Shown: positions 26,528 to 35,099, counted from the stretch's first letter. The stretch: 64,000 nt of DNA from CAZRXG01 sp964603985 (GCA_964603985.1 CAZRXG010000014.1:25629-89628); one strand, 5' to 3'. Notes: generated by a model from the letters alone, not told the origin. Translations and numbers: made by a program.

Positions 26528-28027
26528 TCACGACGTGCCCCCTCTCCTCCTGGCCGCCAGGACGGACAGCCCTATCCCGACCACCAGCGACACCAGCGAC
26601 ACGACCGCCGAGGCGACCACACCAATCACGTAGAGCCTGTCGCCCGCGCCCAGCGCCTCGAAGCGGAAGCCCAACACGGTGGCCGTGACCGGCTCCGGCG
26701 CAGGGAAGATGGCCTCAATCCCCGTGATCTGCCACACCAGCAGGTGCCGCCTCAACGCCAGCGCCATCTGCGCCACCGCCGCGAGCGCCAGAACCCTTGC
26801 CCCGGCGCTCCCCTTGATGCGAGGTAGCAGCCGCTCGATGCGCGCGCAGGCGATCACCAGCAGGAACAGCAGCGGCAGGATCAGGAAGCGCGCCGGGACG
26901 CGCTCGTCTGAGAGCAGTGGGATCGGCAGGCTGCGCACCGGACGGTAGAAGTCATTCAGCGACAGGATGAACAGCGCCACGAGCGGCGCGTCGAGGGCCT
27001 CGTGCCGGGTGTCGGCCAGGTCGGGGTCACTTTTGAAGCGCAGCACCACGCCGAAGGTGACGATCACCGCCAGCCCGACCAGCCCGATGAAGGTATCGAA
27101 CTCCCACCAGCCCGCGCCGTAGAGCAGGTCGGCTGTGCGCGGGTTGAACTGCGAGACGTAGTCCCAGTCCCGGATGTCAACCAGCGCCCCAAACAGGTCG
27201 TAGAGCGTCGCGTAACCGCTCACAAACGTCCGCTCCTGCCCCCAGAAGGTCACGGCAGCCGGTACGAAGCGCACCGCCGAGATCAGCGCGCTGAGCAGCA
27301 GCGCCAGCAGCGCGTATTTCACCACCCGCCCCCTGGACGGGTTGAACACGGCCAGGATCAGCAGAAACAGCATGCACCAGGTGTAGATGTGAAACGCGCC
27401 CTGGAAAACCACGACCGCCAGCACCAGCGCGAGCTTTAACGCGGTGAGGAGCGACGCGTCCTCGCCGATCAGCTCGAAGACGAGCAGGACGAAGAAAGGC
27501 AGCAGGAAGTACGCGTTCCACATCACGTGCCCGATGGCGATGTGCGAGGTGATGTAGCCATTAAAGTTGAACAGGAAGAACAGGATCGCGAAGGGGATGG
27601 GCGACAGGCGGAAGCGCCGCATCAGCAGGACGCAGCCCAGGAAGCCGAGCGAGTAGAAGAACAGCGTCTCGAACAGCGCGAAGCCCTGCTGCGTCATGAA
27701 AGGCAGCAGGAGCACGTGCGGCAGCAGCGAGGTCTCCGGGATGCCGAGAAAGCGGTTGGTCGTCTGCAATTCGCCGGTCATGAAGAATGGGATCTGCCCG
27801 CCCTGGATGGCGTCGCGCATCACCGCGTAGTAGACGCGCTGCTGCCGCCAGTCGAAAGCGCTCAGGGCGATCTCCCCCCGGTTGAATAGCTCCATCCACT
27901 GGACGACGCCCAGCAGGTACAGCCCGGCCAGGATCAGGACGACGAACCCGCGATACAGCCAGTCGGCTCTGGGTGGGCCGAAGATCAGGCCGTCCAACTC
28001 GCTGGCAAGGGCGCGCATACGCTTCAT
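26528..28027 (-). CDS. Polytopic membrane protein, GT-C-like
   Basis: This 499-residue protein has about twelve transmembrane helices. The first periplasmic loop contains an acidic position in ALSAFDWRQQRVYYAV, and a later SHIAIGHVMWNAYFLLPF segment resembles YfhO/GT-C membrane proteins. A conserved catalytic motif is not clear, so glycosyltransfer is an inference from topology and from the neighbouring GT39-like gene. The ATG at 28027 follows GGAGTAG; the frame is open to 28108 but that part looks non-coding. It is convergent with the GH-A-like gene and divergent from the GT39-like gene. Confidence 0.7.
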   Translation of the reverse strand: MKRMRALASELDGLIFGPPRADWLYRGFVVLILAGLYLLGVVQWMELFNRGEIALSAFDWRQQRVYYAVMRDAIQGGQIPFFMTGELQTTNRFLGIPETSLLPHVLLLPFMTQQGFALFETLFFYSLGFLGCVLLMRRFRLSPIPFAILFFLFNFNGYITSHIAIGHVMWNAYFLLPFFVLLVFELIGEDASLLTALKLALVLAVVVFQGAFHIYTWCMLFLLILAVFNPSRGRVVKYALLALLLSALISAVRFVPAAVTFWGQERTFVSGYATLYDLFGALVDIRDWDYVSQFNPRTADLLYGAGWWEFDTFIGLVGLAVIVTFGVVLRFKSDPDLADTRHEALDAPLVALFILSLNDFYRPVRSLPIPLLSDERVPARFLILPLLFLLVIACARIERLLPRIKGSAGARVLALAAVAQMALALRRHLLVWQITGIEAIFPAPEPVTATVLGFRFEALGAGDRLYVIGVVASAVVSLVSLVVGIGLSVLAARRRGGTS

Positions 28028-28172
28028 AAGGGCTACTCCGGTCGGTCTGGTGTGCGTGATCAATGGGCAACATTGTAGCACGAAAAAGCGCCCGCAAAAG
28101 GTCGACAAGCCTTCTGGACTGCGCTATGCTACCGGGGCCGTTCTGGAAAGTTTGTCTGCTCACGGATGCTGC

Positions 28173-30551
28173 ATGGCTCTTTTTTCGTCACCTGGCCGTC
28201 GCCACCCCACTGCACGCGCCACACACTGGCTGTGGCTCATGACGCTGGTCCTGCTGCTGGCCTTCGGGCTGCGACTGCATCGCCTGGCCTGCGACTCGAT
28301 CTGGTGGGACGAGGGCTATTCGATCTGGATGGCGCGCCTGCCCACCGCACAGATGCTCTTTGAAACGTCGCACGACGCTCACCCGCCCCTCTCCTACGCC
28401 ATGCTGCACGGCTGGCGGCTGCTGGTCGGCGAGGAGGAATTCGCGCTGCGGGCGCAGTCGGTTTTCTTCGGGCTGCTGACCGTCGCCGTGAGCTACCAGA
28501 TCGGGCGTGAGGCCGGTGGGCGGCGGGCCGGGCTGGCGGGCGCGCTGCTCGTGACGCTCGCCCGGCTGCCGGTGTGGTGGTCGCAGGAAGTGCGTATGTA
28601 CGCCCCGGCCACCTTCTTCGTGGCGCTGGCGTTGTGGATGGCGCTGCGCATGTTCGACGACCGGCGGCGGCTGTGGCTCCCGGCGCTGGTGCTGGCGGTC
28701 GGACTGGGCGCGGGCCTGCTGACACTGTACCTCTTCGCCGGGGCGGTCGTCGTGCTGAACCTGGCTTTTGTGGTCGCCTTCTTCGCCTCGTCGCGGCGCT
28801 GGAAGCTGGCCCTCGCCTGGATCGCCGCCCAGGTCGGCGCGCTGGCGCTGTTCGCACCCTGGGCGGCGTATGCCGTCGGTCGCCTGCCGAGTTGGGTGCC
28901 GCCTCAGGCCCCGGTCAACCTGCTGTACGTCGTCAAGCTCTATCTGAGCGTGATCTTTCTCGGCGTCGCCGCCGGGATCGAGCGCTACATGCTGCTGCTT
29001 GTCACGGGGGCGATTGCGCTGCTGGTGGCTGCCATCGCCAGCCTGATCGCCTCGCAGCGCAGGCAGCGGGTCGCCTGGACGACACTGGTGATCGGCACGC
29101 TGCTGCCCCCCTTGCTGGTCTACCTGCTCTCGCTGCCGCGCGGGCGCTTCAACTATCCCACCCCCTCGCCGCGCTATTTCCTGCTGCTCTCCACGCCGGT
29201 TTACGTGCTGCTGGGCTGGGGCGCGTTAGCGCTCAACCGCCGCCTGAAGCACACCGGGAGCGTCCTGCTGATCGGGCTGGCGGCGCTCTCGCTGTGGAGT
29301 CTGGCGCAGTATTATCCCGGTCTGCACCTGAGCGACGACTACCTCTCGATGGCCGCCACGCTCGAAGCGCTGCGCCAGCCCGGCGACGCCGTCGTCCTGA
29401 ACAACGACGCCGACTGGCCAATCTTCGCCTACCACTACCCCCACGACTTCGACCGGCACATCTCGACCACGCAGCGCATCCAGGACGAGAAATACGCTGA
29501 GTACCTACTTAAGGCGTACCGCCGCCAGGACGGCGTGTGGCTGGTGCAGACCCGCTACGCCGCCGTCACCGACCCGGAGAACTACCTGGGCGAGTGGCTC
29601 AAATCCAAGGCGTGGGGCAGGCAGGTCTACACCTTCCCCGAAGGCGAACTGTGGTTCTTCGCCATGAAGCAGGAGCGCGCCGATTTGCTCCTGCGCAACC
29701 TGGCCGAGAACTGGCCGTCCGCCTTTGTGCCGGTCGACGCGCCGGTCGCCGACGGCGTGCGGCTGGCCGGGTACACGCAGGTCGTACCGGAGGTCCGGGC
29801 GGGCGACACACTGGTGATCGGGTTGGGCTGGCACACGGACGGCGACGTTAAGGGCGAATGGCCGGTCGCGCTCAAGGTGATCGGGCCAGGCGGGCAGGAG
29901 ATCACCTCGACGCTGGTTTCGCTGGCTCCGAAACGCAAGGCCGAAGGCGACCGCTTCCAACCCGTCGAGATCTTCATCCCCCCTGACGCGACGGGAGGCC
30001 GGGCGCAGGTCGTGTTTACCGCCGGGGAGACCTGGCAGCCGCTCGGCAGGGTGCGCATCCTGGCGCGGGAAGGGCCGTCGCCCGGATCGGTCCGGGTGCC
30101 GGACACGGCGACGCCGGTCAACGCCCGCTTCGGCGAGGGGATCGTCCTGGCGGCGGTCGATCTGCCCGACCGGGCCACGTGGTCGCCCGGCGAGGGCATC
30201 CCGCTGACGCTCTACTGGGAGGCGCAGTCGCCCATCACCGAGAAGTACAAGGTGTTCGTGCATCTGGTCGGCGACACCCACAACCCGGCCAGCAATAACA
30301 CCATCTGGGGCCAGCAGGATCAGGAGCCACAGGGCGGCGTTTCCCCGACGACGAGCTGGCAGCCCGGCGCGGTCATCGAGGATGGGTACCTGGTCTACGT
30401 GCAGGACGACGCGCCGCCGGGGCGCTACCGGCTTCAGGTCGGGCTGTACCTGCCGCTGGGGGGCGACCGGCTGCCCGCCTTCGACGCGGACGGCGCGCCC
30501 CTGGGCGATTCGGTCACGATCTTCGAGGTGCAGGTCATCCCCGGCGGGTGA
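28173..30551 (+). CDS. GT39-like membrane glycosyltransferase with two C-terminal beta modules
   Basis: This 792-residue protein has the GT39/ArnT first-loop motif in DSIWWDEGYSIWMARLP and AHPPLSYAMLHGWRLLVG, then about eleven helices up to residue 395. The extracytoplasmic half contains two copies of the beta module that the other GT-C proteins here carry once: about 528-640 and 655-792 (YKVFVHLVG, GRYRLQVGLYLPL). The start at 28173 gives a short basic N-terminus before the first helix. It would use a polyprenyl-phosphate sugar and work outside the membrane; the acceptor is unknown. Confidence 0.82.
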   Translation: MALFSSPGRRHPTARATHWLWLMTLVLLLAFGLRLHRLACDSIWWDEGYSIWMARLPTAQMLFETSHDAHPPLSYAMLHGWRLLVGEEEFALRAQSVFFGLLTVAVSYQIGREAGGRRAGLAGALLVTLARLPVWWSQEVRMYAPATFFVALALWMALRMFDDRRRLWLPALVLAVGLGAGLLTLYLFAGAVVVLNLAFVVAFFASSRRWKLALAWIAAQVGALALFAPWAAYAVGRLPSWVPPQAPVNLLYVVKLYLSVIFLGVAAGIERYMLLLVTGAIALLVAAIASLIASQRRQRVAWTTLVIGTLLPPLLVYLLSLPRGRFNYPTPSPRYFLLLSTPVYVLLGWGALALNRRLKHTGSVLLIGLAALSLWSLAQYYPGLHLSDDYLSMAATLEALRQPGDAVVLNNDADWPIFAYHYPHDFDRHISTTQRIQDEKYAEYLLKAYRRQDGVWLVQTRYAAVTDPENYLGEWLKSKAWGRQVYTFPEGELWFFAMKQERADLLLRNLAENWPSAFVPVDAPVADGVRLAGYTQVVPEVRAGDTLVIGLGWHTDGDVKGEWPVALKVIGPGGQEITSTLVSLAPKRKAEGDRFQPVEIFIPPDATGGRAQVVFTAGETWQPLGRVRILAREGPSPGSVRVPDTATPVNARFGEGIVLAAVDLPDRATWSPGEGIPLTLYWEAQSPITEKYKVFVHLVGDTHNPASNNTIWGQQDQEPQGGVSPTTSWQPGAVIEDGYLVYVQDDAPPGRYRLQVGLYLPLGGDRLPAFDADGAPLGDSVTIFEVQVIPGG

Positions 30552-30570
30552 CCGGGAGGCAAACCGTCCG

Positions 30571-31725
30571 ATGGACGAGCGAGTCCAGACTCTCGTCGAG
30601 GCCATCCACGACGCGCCCGCCAGCGCGGCGCTGGCGGTGACCGGCGCGGGCAGTCAGGCACTGGCCTGGCTGCTGGGCGTCGCGGGCGCATCGCGCACGC
30701 TGCTCGAGGCGGTGATCCCCTACAGCCCTCAGGCGATGGTCGATTACCTGGGCTGGATGCCGGAGCACTACGCCTCCGCCGGGGTTGCGGTCTCGCTCGC
30801 GGCGGCGGCCTACGGGCGGGCGCGGGGCCTGCGCGAAGCCGACGGGCCGCTGCTCGGACTGGGCTGCACGGCGGCCATCGCCACCGACCGCCCCAGGCGC
30901 GGCGCGCATCGCTGCCACGTCGGCGTGTGGGACGGGCAGGCGGCAGCCACGCACTCACTGGTGCTGCAAAAGGGGCTGCGCGACCGCCCCGGCGAGGAGG
31001 CGGTCGTCAGCCGGCTGATCCTGTGTGCGCTGGCCGAAGGCTGCGGCCTGAAGGCAGATTTGCCCCTCGACCTGGCCCCCGGCGAGGCAGTTGACGTGAC
31101 CCGCCGGGAAGTGGATCGCCCGCTTGAGCGCCTGCTCGACGGGTCGGCGAACAGCCTGACCTTCTACGGGCCGGGCGCGCTTGTGCCCGACGAGCCGCTG
31201 TGCGCCGCGATCCTGGCCGGGTCATTCAACCCGCTGCACGGCGGGCACCTGCAACTGGCCCGCGTCGCCGAGGCGCGCCTGGGCCGCCCGGTTGTCTTCG
31301 AGATCGCAGTGCACAACGTCGACAAGCCGTCGCTGACCATCCCTGAGATCGAGGCGCGGCTGGCGCAGTTTGGGCGGGAAAGGCGGCGGGTGGCCCTCAG
31401 CCGCGAGCCGCTCTACCGCGATAAGGCCGCGCTTTTCCCCGGCAGCGTGTTCGTGATCGGCTACGACACCGCCCTGCGCCTGGTCGATCCGGCCTACTAC
31501 GGCGGCGAACCGGACGATATGCTCGCCGCGCTCGAAGCGATCCGCTCGGCGGGCTGCCGCGTTCTGGTCGCCGGTCGGCTGACCGGGGGGCGCTTCCACA
31601 CGCTGGACGACCTGCCGGTTCCTTCCGACTTCGAAGATCTGTTCGACGGCATCCCCGAAGCAGACTTCCGGGCCGACACCTCCTCCACCGAGCTGCGCCA
31701 GCAGCGCGGAGGGCAGTCACGGTGA
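30571..31725 (+). CDS. CinA-like amidase domain fused to a nucleotidylyltransferase
   Basis: This is a 384-residue two-domain protein. Residues about 1-165 resemble the CinA C-terminal/PncC domain (NMN deamidase), with VTGAGSQALAWLLGVAG and GLGCTAAIATDRP. Residues about 205-384 are a cytidylyltransferase-like domain with the nucleotide motif AGSFNPLHGGHL and the later FVIGYDTALRL, close to NadD-type enzymes. The first makes nicotinate mononucleotide and the second could adenylylate it, so the fusion would join two steps of pyridine nucleotide recycling; this is inferred. The usual STSELR signature appears as TSSTELR. GGGAGG lies 11 bases before the ATG. Confidence 0.82.
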   Translation: MDERVQTLVEAIHDAPASAALAVTGAGSQALAWLLGVAGASRTLLEAVIPYSPQAMVDYLGWMPEHYASAGVAVSLAAAAYGRARGLREADGPLLGLGCTAAIATDRPRRGAHRCHVGVWDGQAAATHSLVLQKGLRDRPGEEAVVSRLILCALAEGCGLKADLPLDLAPGEAVDVTRREVDRPLERLLDGSANSLTFYGPGALVPDEPLCAAILAGSFNPLHGGHLQLARVAEARLGRPVVFEIAVHNVDKPSLTIPEIEARLAQFGRERRRVALSREPLYRDKAALFPGSVFVIGYDTALRLVDPAYYGGEPDDMLAALEAIRSAGCRVLVAGRLTGGRFHTLDDLPVPSDFEDLFDGIPEADFRADTSSTELRQQRGGQSR

Positions 31726-31964
31726 GCGGCGGCGAACCTACCGAGGTCGAGGTCCGTGTGGCCGCCGACGGGACGGTCACGCCTCTGCGCTTCACCTGGC
31801 GCGGTACGACGCTGCGCGTGGCGGGCGTCGGGCGGCGCTGGTCTGACGAGGCAGGCGATCACTGGATGGTGATGACCACCCCACCTGAGCGAATTTTCGA
31901 ACTGCTGCGCACCCCGGAGGGGCTGTGGCGGGTGTCGGGTGGGCTGCGCCCGGCGGTGGCCTGA
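31722..31964 (+). CDS. Small conserved hypothetical protein (DUF6504-like)
   Basis: This 80-residue protein starts at a GTG that overlaps the stop of the previous gene by four bases, so translation is coupled. It reads as a beta-rich domain with FTWRGTTLRVAGVGRRWSDE and HWMVMTT, resembling small proteins (DUF6504) seen in actinobacteria. Function is unknown. The coupling to the CinA/nucleotidyltransferase gene is the only hint. Confidence 0.6.
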   Translation: MSGGEPTEVEVRVAADGTVTPLRFTWRGTTLRVAGVGRRWSDEAGDHWMVMTTPPERIFELLRTPEGLWRVSGGLRPAVA

Positions 31965-31984
31965 GCGCCGCCGGAAAGATCGCG

Positions 31985-32365
31985 CTACTTGACCGCAATC
32001 GCCTCGATCTCAACCTGCGCGCCGAGCGGCAGGTCCTTGACGGCGAAGGCCGCGCGCGCGGGCGGCGTTTCTCCGAAGAAGGTGGCGTAGACCTCATTCA
32101 TCGCCTTGAAGTCGCCGATGTCGGCCAGAAGAACGGTCGTCTTGACGACGTGCGCCATGTCTGTTCCGGCGGCTTCCAGCACCGCGCTCAGGTTGGTCAG
32201 CGCCTGCCGCGTCTGGCTCTGCACGTCGTCCCCGGCGAATTCCTTGGTGGCCGGGTCAACGCCCAGCGACCCGGCACAGAACACAAAATCCCCCGCGCTG
32301 ATGGCCTGCGAGTAGGGGCCGACCGCGGCGGGGGCGTTATCCGAGTGAACCTTCTTAGGCTTCAC
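31985..32365 (-). CDS. ridA: RidA family enamine/imine deaminase
   Basis: This 126-residue protein has the family core from end to end: NAPAAVGPYSQAISAGDFVF, SLGVDP, and near the C-terminus PARAAFAVKDLPLGAQVEIEAIAV, including the catalytic Arg and the conserved Glu. RidA hydrolyses reactive enamine intermediates released by PLP enzymes to keto acids and ammonia. It is a cytoplasmic trimer. A 30-base fragment of its 5' end is repeated at 34270-34299, fused to an alcohol dehydrogenase tail. It marks the left edge of the accessory island. Confidence 0.93.
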   Translation of the reverse strand: MKPKKVHSDNAPAAVGPYSQAISAGDFVFCAGSLGVDPATKEFAGDDVQSQTRQALTNLSAVLEAAGTDMAHVVKTTVLLADIGDFKAMNEVYATFFGETPPARAAFAVKDLPLGAQVEIEAIAVK

Positions 32366-32508
32366 GAGCTTGACTCCTTGTTTGTTGGCGATTCAAGACC
32401 CACTCAAATTGTAAGCCGGAGAGCGCCGGGTAGTCAACCGGTATGGCTGCAAGTTTTGAATCAATCTATACTTGGGCTGCATTGACGGAATTTGACAGGG
32501 AGATTCGG

Positions 32509-33291
32509 ATGAAGGCATCCGTCTTGCGCTGCGAGTTAAACGTTGAAGAACCTCCTTCAATGGGGGTGATAGCCCACTCTGGTTCCATGAAGTACTTGTG
32601 GCGGGTATGGAGTGACGACCGGCTCGTTACAGACAGGGCTATGCCGTTCACGCCGGGCGAGCGCTGGGTTGAGCTGGAAACAGACATTCAACATCCGGTC
32701 TCAGGAGACGGGCACAGGTGGGTGTGGGTACGCCGCATTAGCAGTTACGTCGTGTGGTTTAATCCACCTCCGGGTTACCCAGAGGGTGGATATTCTCCGG
32801 GCCTTCAGAAAGGCGAGGTACTGGTCTTCGATTTCGAACAGTATACGCAAGTGGTTGCTGAATGTATAGGACAGAACCTGGCATCTGACCGGGAAGAGAT
32901 TGACCTCAGTGGGAAAACCTTGCCTGAATTGCGCCCCGCCGAATTCAGGGCCTTGCTTAAGCAATCACTCCCTGATGCAGACGCGCCGATCTACACAACG
33001 CCGAAGATGCGTTCCGATCCTCGCGGGCAGAAACCTGTCAGGGCAGTTAAGCGTCATTTTATCGACCAACCACCGGAACACATCCAGGTGTCCGATGCAC
33101 CTGACGAGATAGTTAAACTCCGCATTGGCTTGGATCTGGAAGGCTTCCCGGAGTGTGAATGGTATATTGGCAGGCTTAAGAACGGGCTGGCTGTTTGTTT
33201 TGTCTCACGCCCCAGCTTCCCAATCTGGCTTAGTGGTGACCACGTGGATGAAGCCTTCGGCGCTATCGTGGACGATCTCTTGCCGCATTAA
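32509..33291 (+). CDS. Hypothetical protein at the left edge of the island
   Basis: I do not recognise this 260-residue soluble protein. It is rich in Trp and Pro, with GERWVELETDIQHPVSG, WVRRISSYVVWFNPPPGY and ECEWYIGRLKNGLAVCF, and has no signal peptide or membrane segment. The ATG at 32509 follows AGGGAG; an upstream in-frame ATG at 32443 falls within a stretch (GTCAACCGGTATGG) that is repeated at 34301, so I prefer the shorter start. The GC content is visibly lower than in the flanking genes, which suggests acquisition by transfer. A role as an immunity-type or stand-alone cargo protein cannot be excluded. Confidence 0.6.
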   Translation: MKASVLRCELNVEEPPSMGVIAHSGSMKYLWRVWSDDRLVTDRAMPFTPGERWVELETDIQHPVSGDGHRWVWVRRISSYVVWFNPPPGYPEGGYSPGLQKGEVLVFDFEQYTQVVAECIGQNLASDREEIDLSGKTLPELRPAEFRALLKQSLPDADAPIYTTPKMRSDPRGQKPVRAVKRHFIDQPPEHIQVSDAPDEIVKLRIGLDLEGFPECEWYIGRLKNGLAVCFVSRPSFPIWLSGDHVDEAFGAIVDDLLPH

Positions 33292-33408
33292 GCGACAACT
33301 TGATCGCGCCCTTCTCCGGCTTCGTTCGCGTATACCACGCCCGCCTTCCAACTACGGGCGGTCGCCGGTTCACCCACACGACAGTAGGGTATTGCACAGC
33401 CGCACCGG

Positions 33409-33433
33409 GCAACATCTCAGGTATAATAGCAGC
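33409..33433 (+). promoter_or_regulatory. Promoter -10 region of the toxin-antitoxin pair
   Basis: TATAAT (33422-33427) lies 40 bases before the antitoxin ATG. The surrounding bases, CATCTCAGGTATAATAGCAG, nearly match those before the gene at 34397 (34335-34354). Confidence 0.55.
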
Positions 33434-33467
33434 GAGGTCGCTGTGTGAGAAAGCAAGGAGGACGTGA

Positions 33468-33776
33468 ATGACGGGGACACTGACATTTGACCAGATCCTC
33501 CAGGCCGCCGAGAGGTTGACTCCCGAAGAGCAGGCGGCATTGGTCGCACGCCTGAAAGCCGGGATCGCTGCGGCGTCCGGGACGGTCACTCGTGAGCGGG
33601 TGCTCGCCGAGTTTGAGCGGCGCAGGACCGCAGGTGCTTTTGAGAGCGTGGAAAGCCTGCGCGGGAAGTTTGCCCACCCGGCTTTAGACCTCAGTTTCGA
33701 GGAGATCCAGGCCATCACCCACGAAGCGGCGACAGAGTGGGAAAACGAAGTGGACAACCTCGATGGCAGCCGTTGA
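33468..33776 (+). CDS. Antitoxin-like protein of a VapBC-type pair
   Basis: This 102-residue protein has an amphipathic N-terminal helix region (FDQILQAAERLTPEEQAALVARLKAG), typical of many small antitoxins paired with PIN toxins. An acidic C-terminal tail (EWENEVDNLDG) could wrap the toxin. AAGGAGGACG precedes the ATG. It overlaps the toxin gene by 14 bases. As antitoxin it would neutralise the ribonuclease and repress the shared promoter at 33422, but no DNA-binding motif is obvious. It is named from context. Confidence 0.65.
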   Translation: MTGTLTFDQILQAAERLTPEEQAALVARLKAGIAAASGTVTRERVLAEFERRRTAGAFESVESLRGKFAHPALDLSFEEIQAITHEAATEWENEVDNLDGSR

Positions 33777-34167
33777 GTCTATCTATGTGGTGGATACCCA
33801 TGCGTTGCTGTGGCACCTGGTTGGGGATAGGAAGCTGAGCAGCCGTGCCGCAGAGATATTCGACGCGGCGGATGGAGGTGAGACACAACTGGTGGTGTCT
33901 GCCATTGTGCTGGCCGAGTTGTACCACCTCAATCAAAAGCGTCGATCTCCTCTCGATTTTTCGGATGTGTTTAACGAGCTGGCGGACAGCCCGGCGTATC
34001 AACTCGTTCCTTTCGAGCCGGGACATGTGCTGGATTTCGCCCGCGATGCTTCGGTGACGGAACTACACGACCGGATTATCGCCGGGCTGGCTCGTCGCCT
34101 GGACGCTCCATTGCTCACGTTTGACCCGGTCATCGCGGCATCTGGCGTAGCGAAGGTTGAGTGGTGA
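33763..34167 (+). CDS. PIN-domain toxin (VapC-like)
   Basis: This 134-residue PIN ribonuclease has the acidic residues of the magnesium site: Asp in YVVDTHALLWHL, Glu in VLAELYHL, Asp in ELHDRIIAGLA, and a final Asp in LLTFDP. VapC proteins cleave tRNA or rRNA and stop translation when free of antitoxin. The gene begins inside the antitoxin gene. The pair sits within the low-GC accessory island, which fits a mobile origin. Confidence 0.85.
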   Translation: MAAVESIYVVDTHALLWHLVGDRKLSSRAAEIFDAADGGETQLVVSAIVLAELYHLNQKRRSPLDFSDVFNELADSPAYQLVPFEPGHVLDFARDASVTELHDRIIAGLARRLDAPLLTFDPVIAASGVAKVEW

Positions 34168-34181
34168 GCGGGGGAGGGCTA

Positions 34182-34314
34182 CTCCCGGATCACCCGCGTC
34201 TCAGCTCTCCGGCGCGATCACGGTGCGCACGTGCCCGCCAAACCTCTCAAGCTCGTCCATCACCGAACTGGTGGCCTGCGAGTAGGGGCCGGCTGCGGCA
34301 GTCAACCGGTATGG
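34182..34314 (-). pseudogene. Chimeric remnant: ridA 5' piece joined to the 3' end of the alcohol dehydrogenase gene
   Basis: Bases 34182-34265 match the last codons and stop of the alcohol dehydrogenase gene (37219-37300), encoding VMDELERFGGHVRTVIAPES. They switch directly to 34270-34299, which match bases 32304-32333 of ridA (encoding GPYSQA), and then to GTCAACCGGTATGG, which occurs upstream of ridA at 32433. The fused codons stay in one frame, but there is no complete gene. It records a recombination between the two flanking genes. Confidence 0.75.
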
Positions 34315-34331
34315 GTGTGACAGCGCGCCAG

Positions 34332-34355
34332 ACAGCATCTGGATATAATAGCAGA
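34332..34355 (+). promoter_or_regulatory. Promoter -10 region of the gene at 34397
   Basis: TATAAT (34344-34349) within CATCTGGATATAATAGCAG, similar to the region at 33409-33433 before the antitoxin gene. Confidence 0.5.
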
Positions 34356-34396
34356 TGGTCCCCTGTGCGGGGAGCAACATCGAAAGGAGAATATTC

Positions 34397-34930
34397 ATGG
34401 GTGGAGGTCTTTTCTCTGGCAAGCCCAATCCGGAAGTGCAGGTGCTGCTGCGGGTGCTGATTCCGCCGGAGGTGGGCGAGTTCTCGGACGAGGCGATCGA
34501 CAAAGCCAGCAGTCCGAGGGGACAGGGTATGCTCGATTTACTCGGCTTTGCGGGATACTCGTTCATGGACGCGATGATGGGCCAGACCGAGATCAAAGGC
34601 CTGCGCCACGGTCGGGAGGTCTCTCTGTATTTTGGGATGAGTGGCGGCAAGCCATCGGTGACGACGCACGTGGCTGTGGGCGCAGTGCCGTTCGAAGTGA
34701 GCTTCAAAGATAAAGAGGCCAAACTGGAAGGCATGGGACTTCCGTCCGGCGTGCTGGATGTGATACGACAGTTCGGTCCGCTCGACAAGGGTGTGCGCAT
34801 TGAAGGGGCCTCCGACGGCATTACCATCGACCGGAAACGGTCGTCGAAAGACGCCGCCTCTTGGAAGGGGACGATCCAGTGGCTCAGCGACGTGCGGCTG
34901 GCCGAAAGCCTGGCCGACGTCTTCAGCTAA
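34397..34930 (+). CDS. Hypothetical protein of the island
   Basis: This 177-residue soluble protein matches no family I recognise. It has a Gly-rich start (MGGGLFSGKPNPEVQVLLRV), a central MSGGKPSVTTHVAVGAVPFEV beta-rich part and a C-terminal helical end. A clean AAGGAG lies 12 bases before the ATG at 34397; an upstream ATG at 34355 lacks one. It lies between two copies of the alcohol dehydrogenase tail, so it is bounded like a cargo unit. The promoter at 34344 is its own. Function unknown. Confidence 0.65.
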   Translation: MGGGLFSGKPNPEVQVLLRVLIPPEVGEFSDEAIDKASSPRGQGMLDLLGFAGYSFMDAMMGQTEIKGLRHGREVSLYFGMSGGKPSVTTHVAVGAVPFEVSFKDKEAKLEGMGLPSGVLDVIRQFGPLDKGVRIEGASDGITIDRKRSSKDAASWKGTIQWLSDVRLAESLADVFS

Positions 34931-35000
34931 TTGCGAGCTGGGCGGTCTTCAGACGGGCGGGCACAGCACCCATAGGCATTAGACGGGACAGGGGGGCGAC

Positions 35001-35099
35001 ACCCGGATCCACCCGCGCCTCAGCCCTCCGGCGTGATCACGGTGCGCACGTGCCCGCCTAATTCTTCAAGCTCATCCATCACCGCGTTGATGGCATCTG
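35001..35099 (-). pseudogene. Second detached copy of the alcohol dehydrogenase 3' end
   Basis: About 99 bases match 37218-37317 at most positions, encoding DAINAVMDELEELGGHVRTVITPEG and the stop. The match runs a few bases past the stop. The rest of the gap to the hydrolase (35100-35253) is AT-richer sequence with no gene I can support. It is a direct repeat of the intact gene end. Confidence 0.8.

Noticed and set aside
33263..33757. Minus-strand frame with VNRRPPVVGRRAWYT-type sequence
   Set aside because: It looked like a gene end, but most of it is antisense to the antitoxin gene and no family was recognised; at most a small remnant lies at 33300-33400.
34201..34827. 208-codon minus-strand frame
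   Set aside because: Only its end has meaning, as the ridA-dehydrogenase chimera; the rest is antisense to gene 34397.
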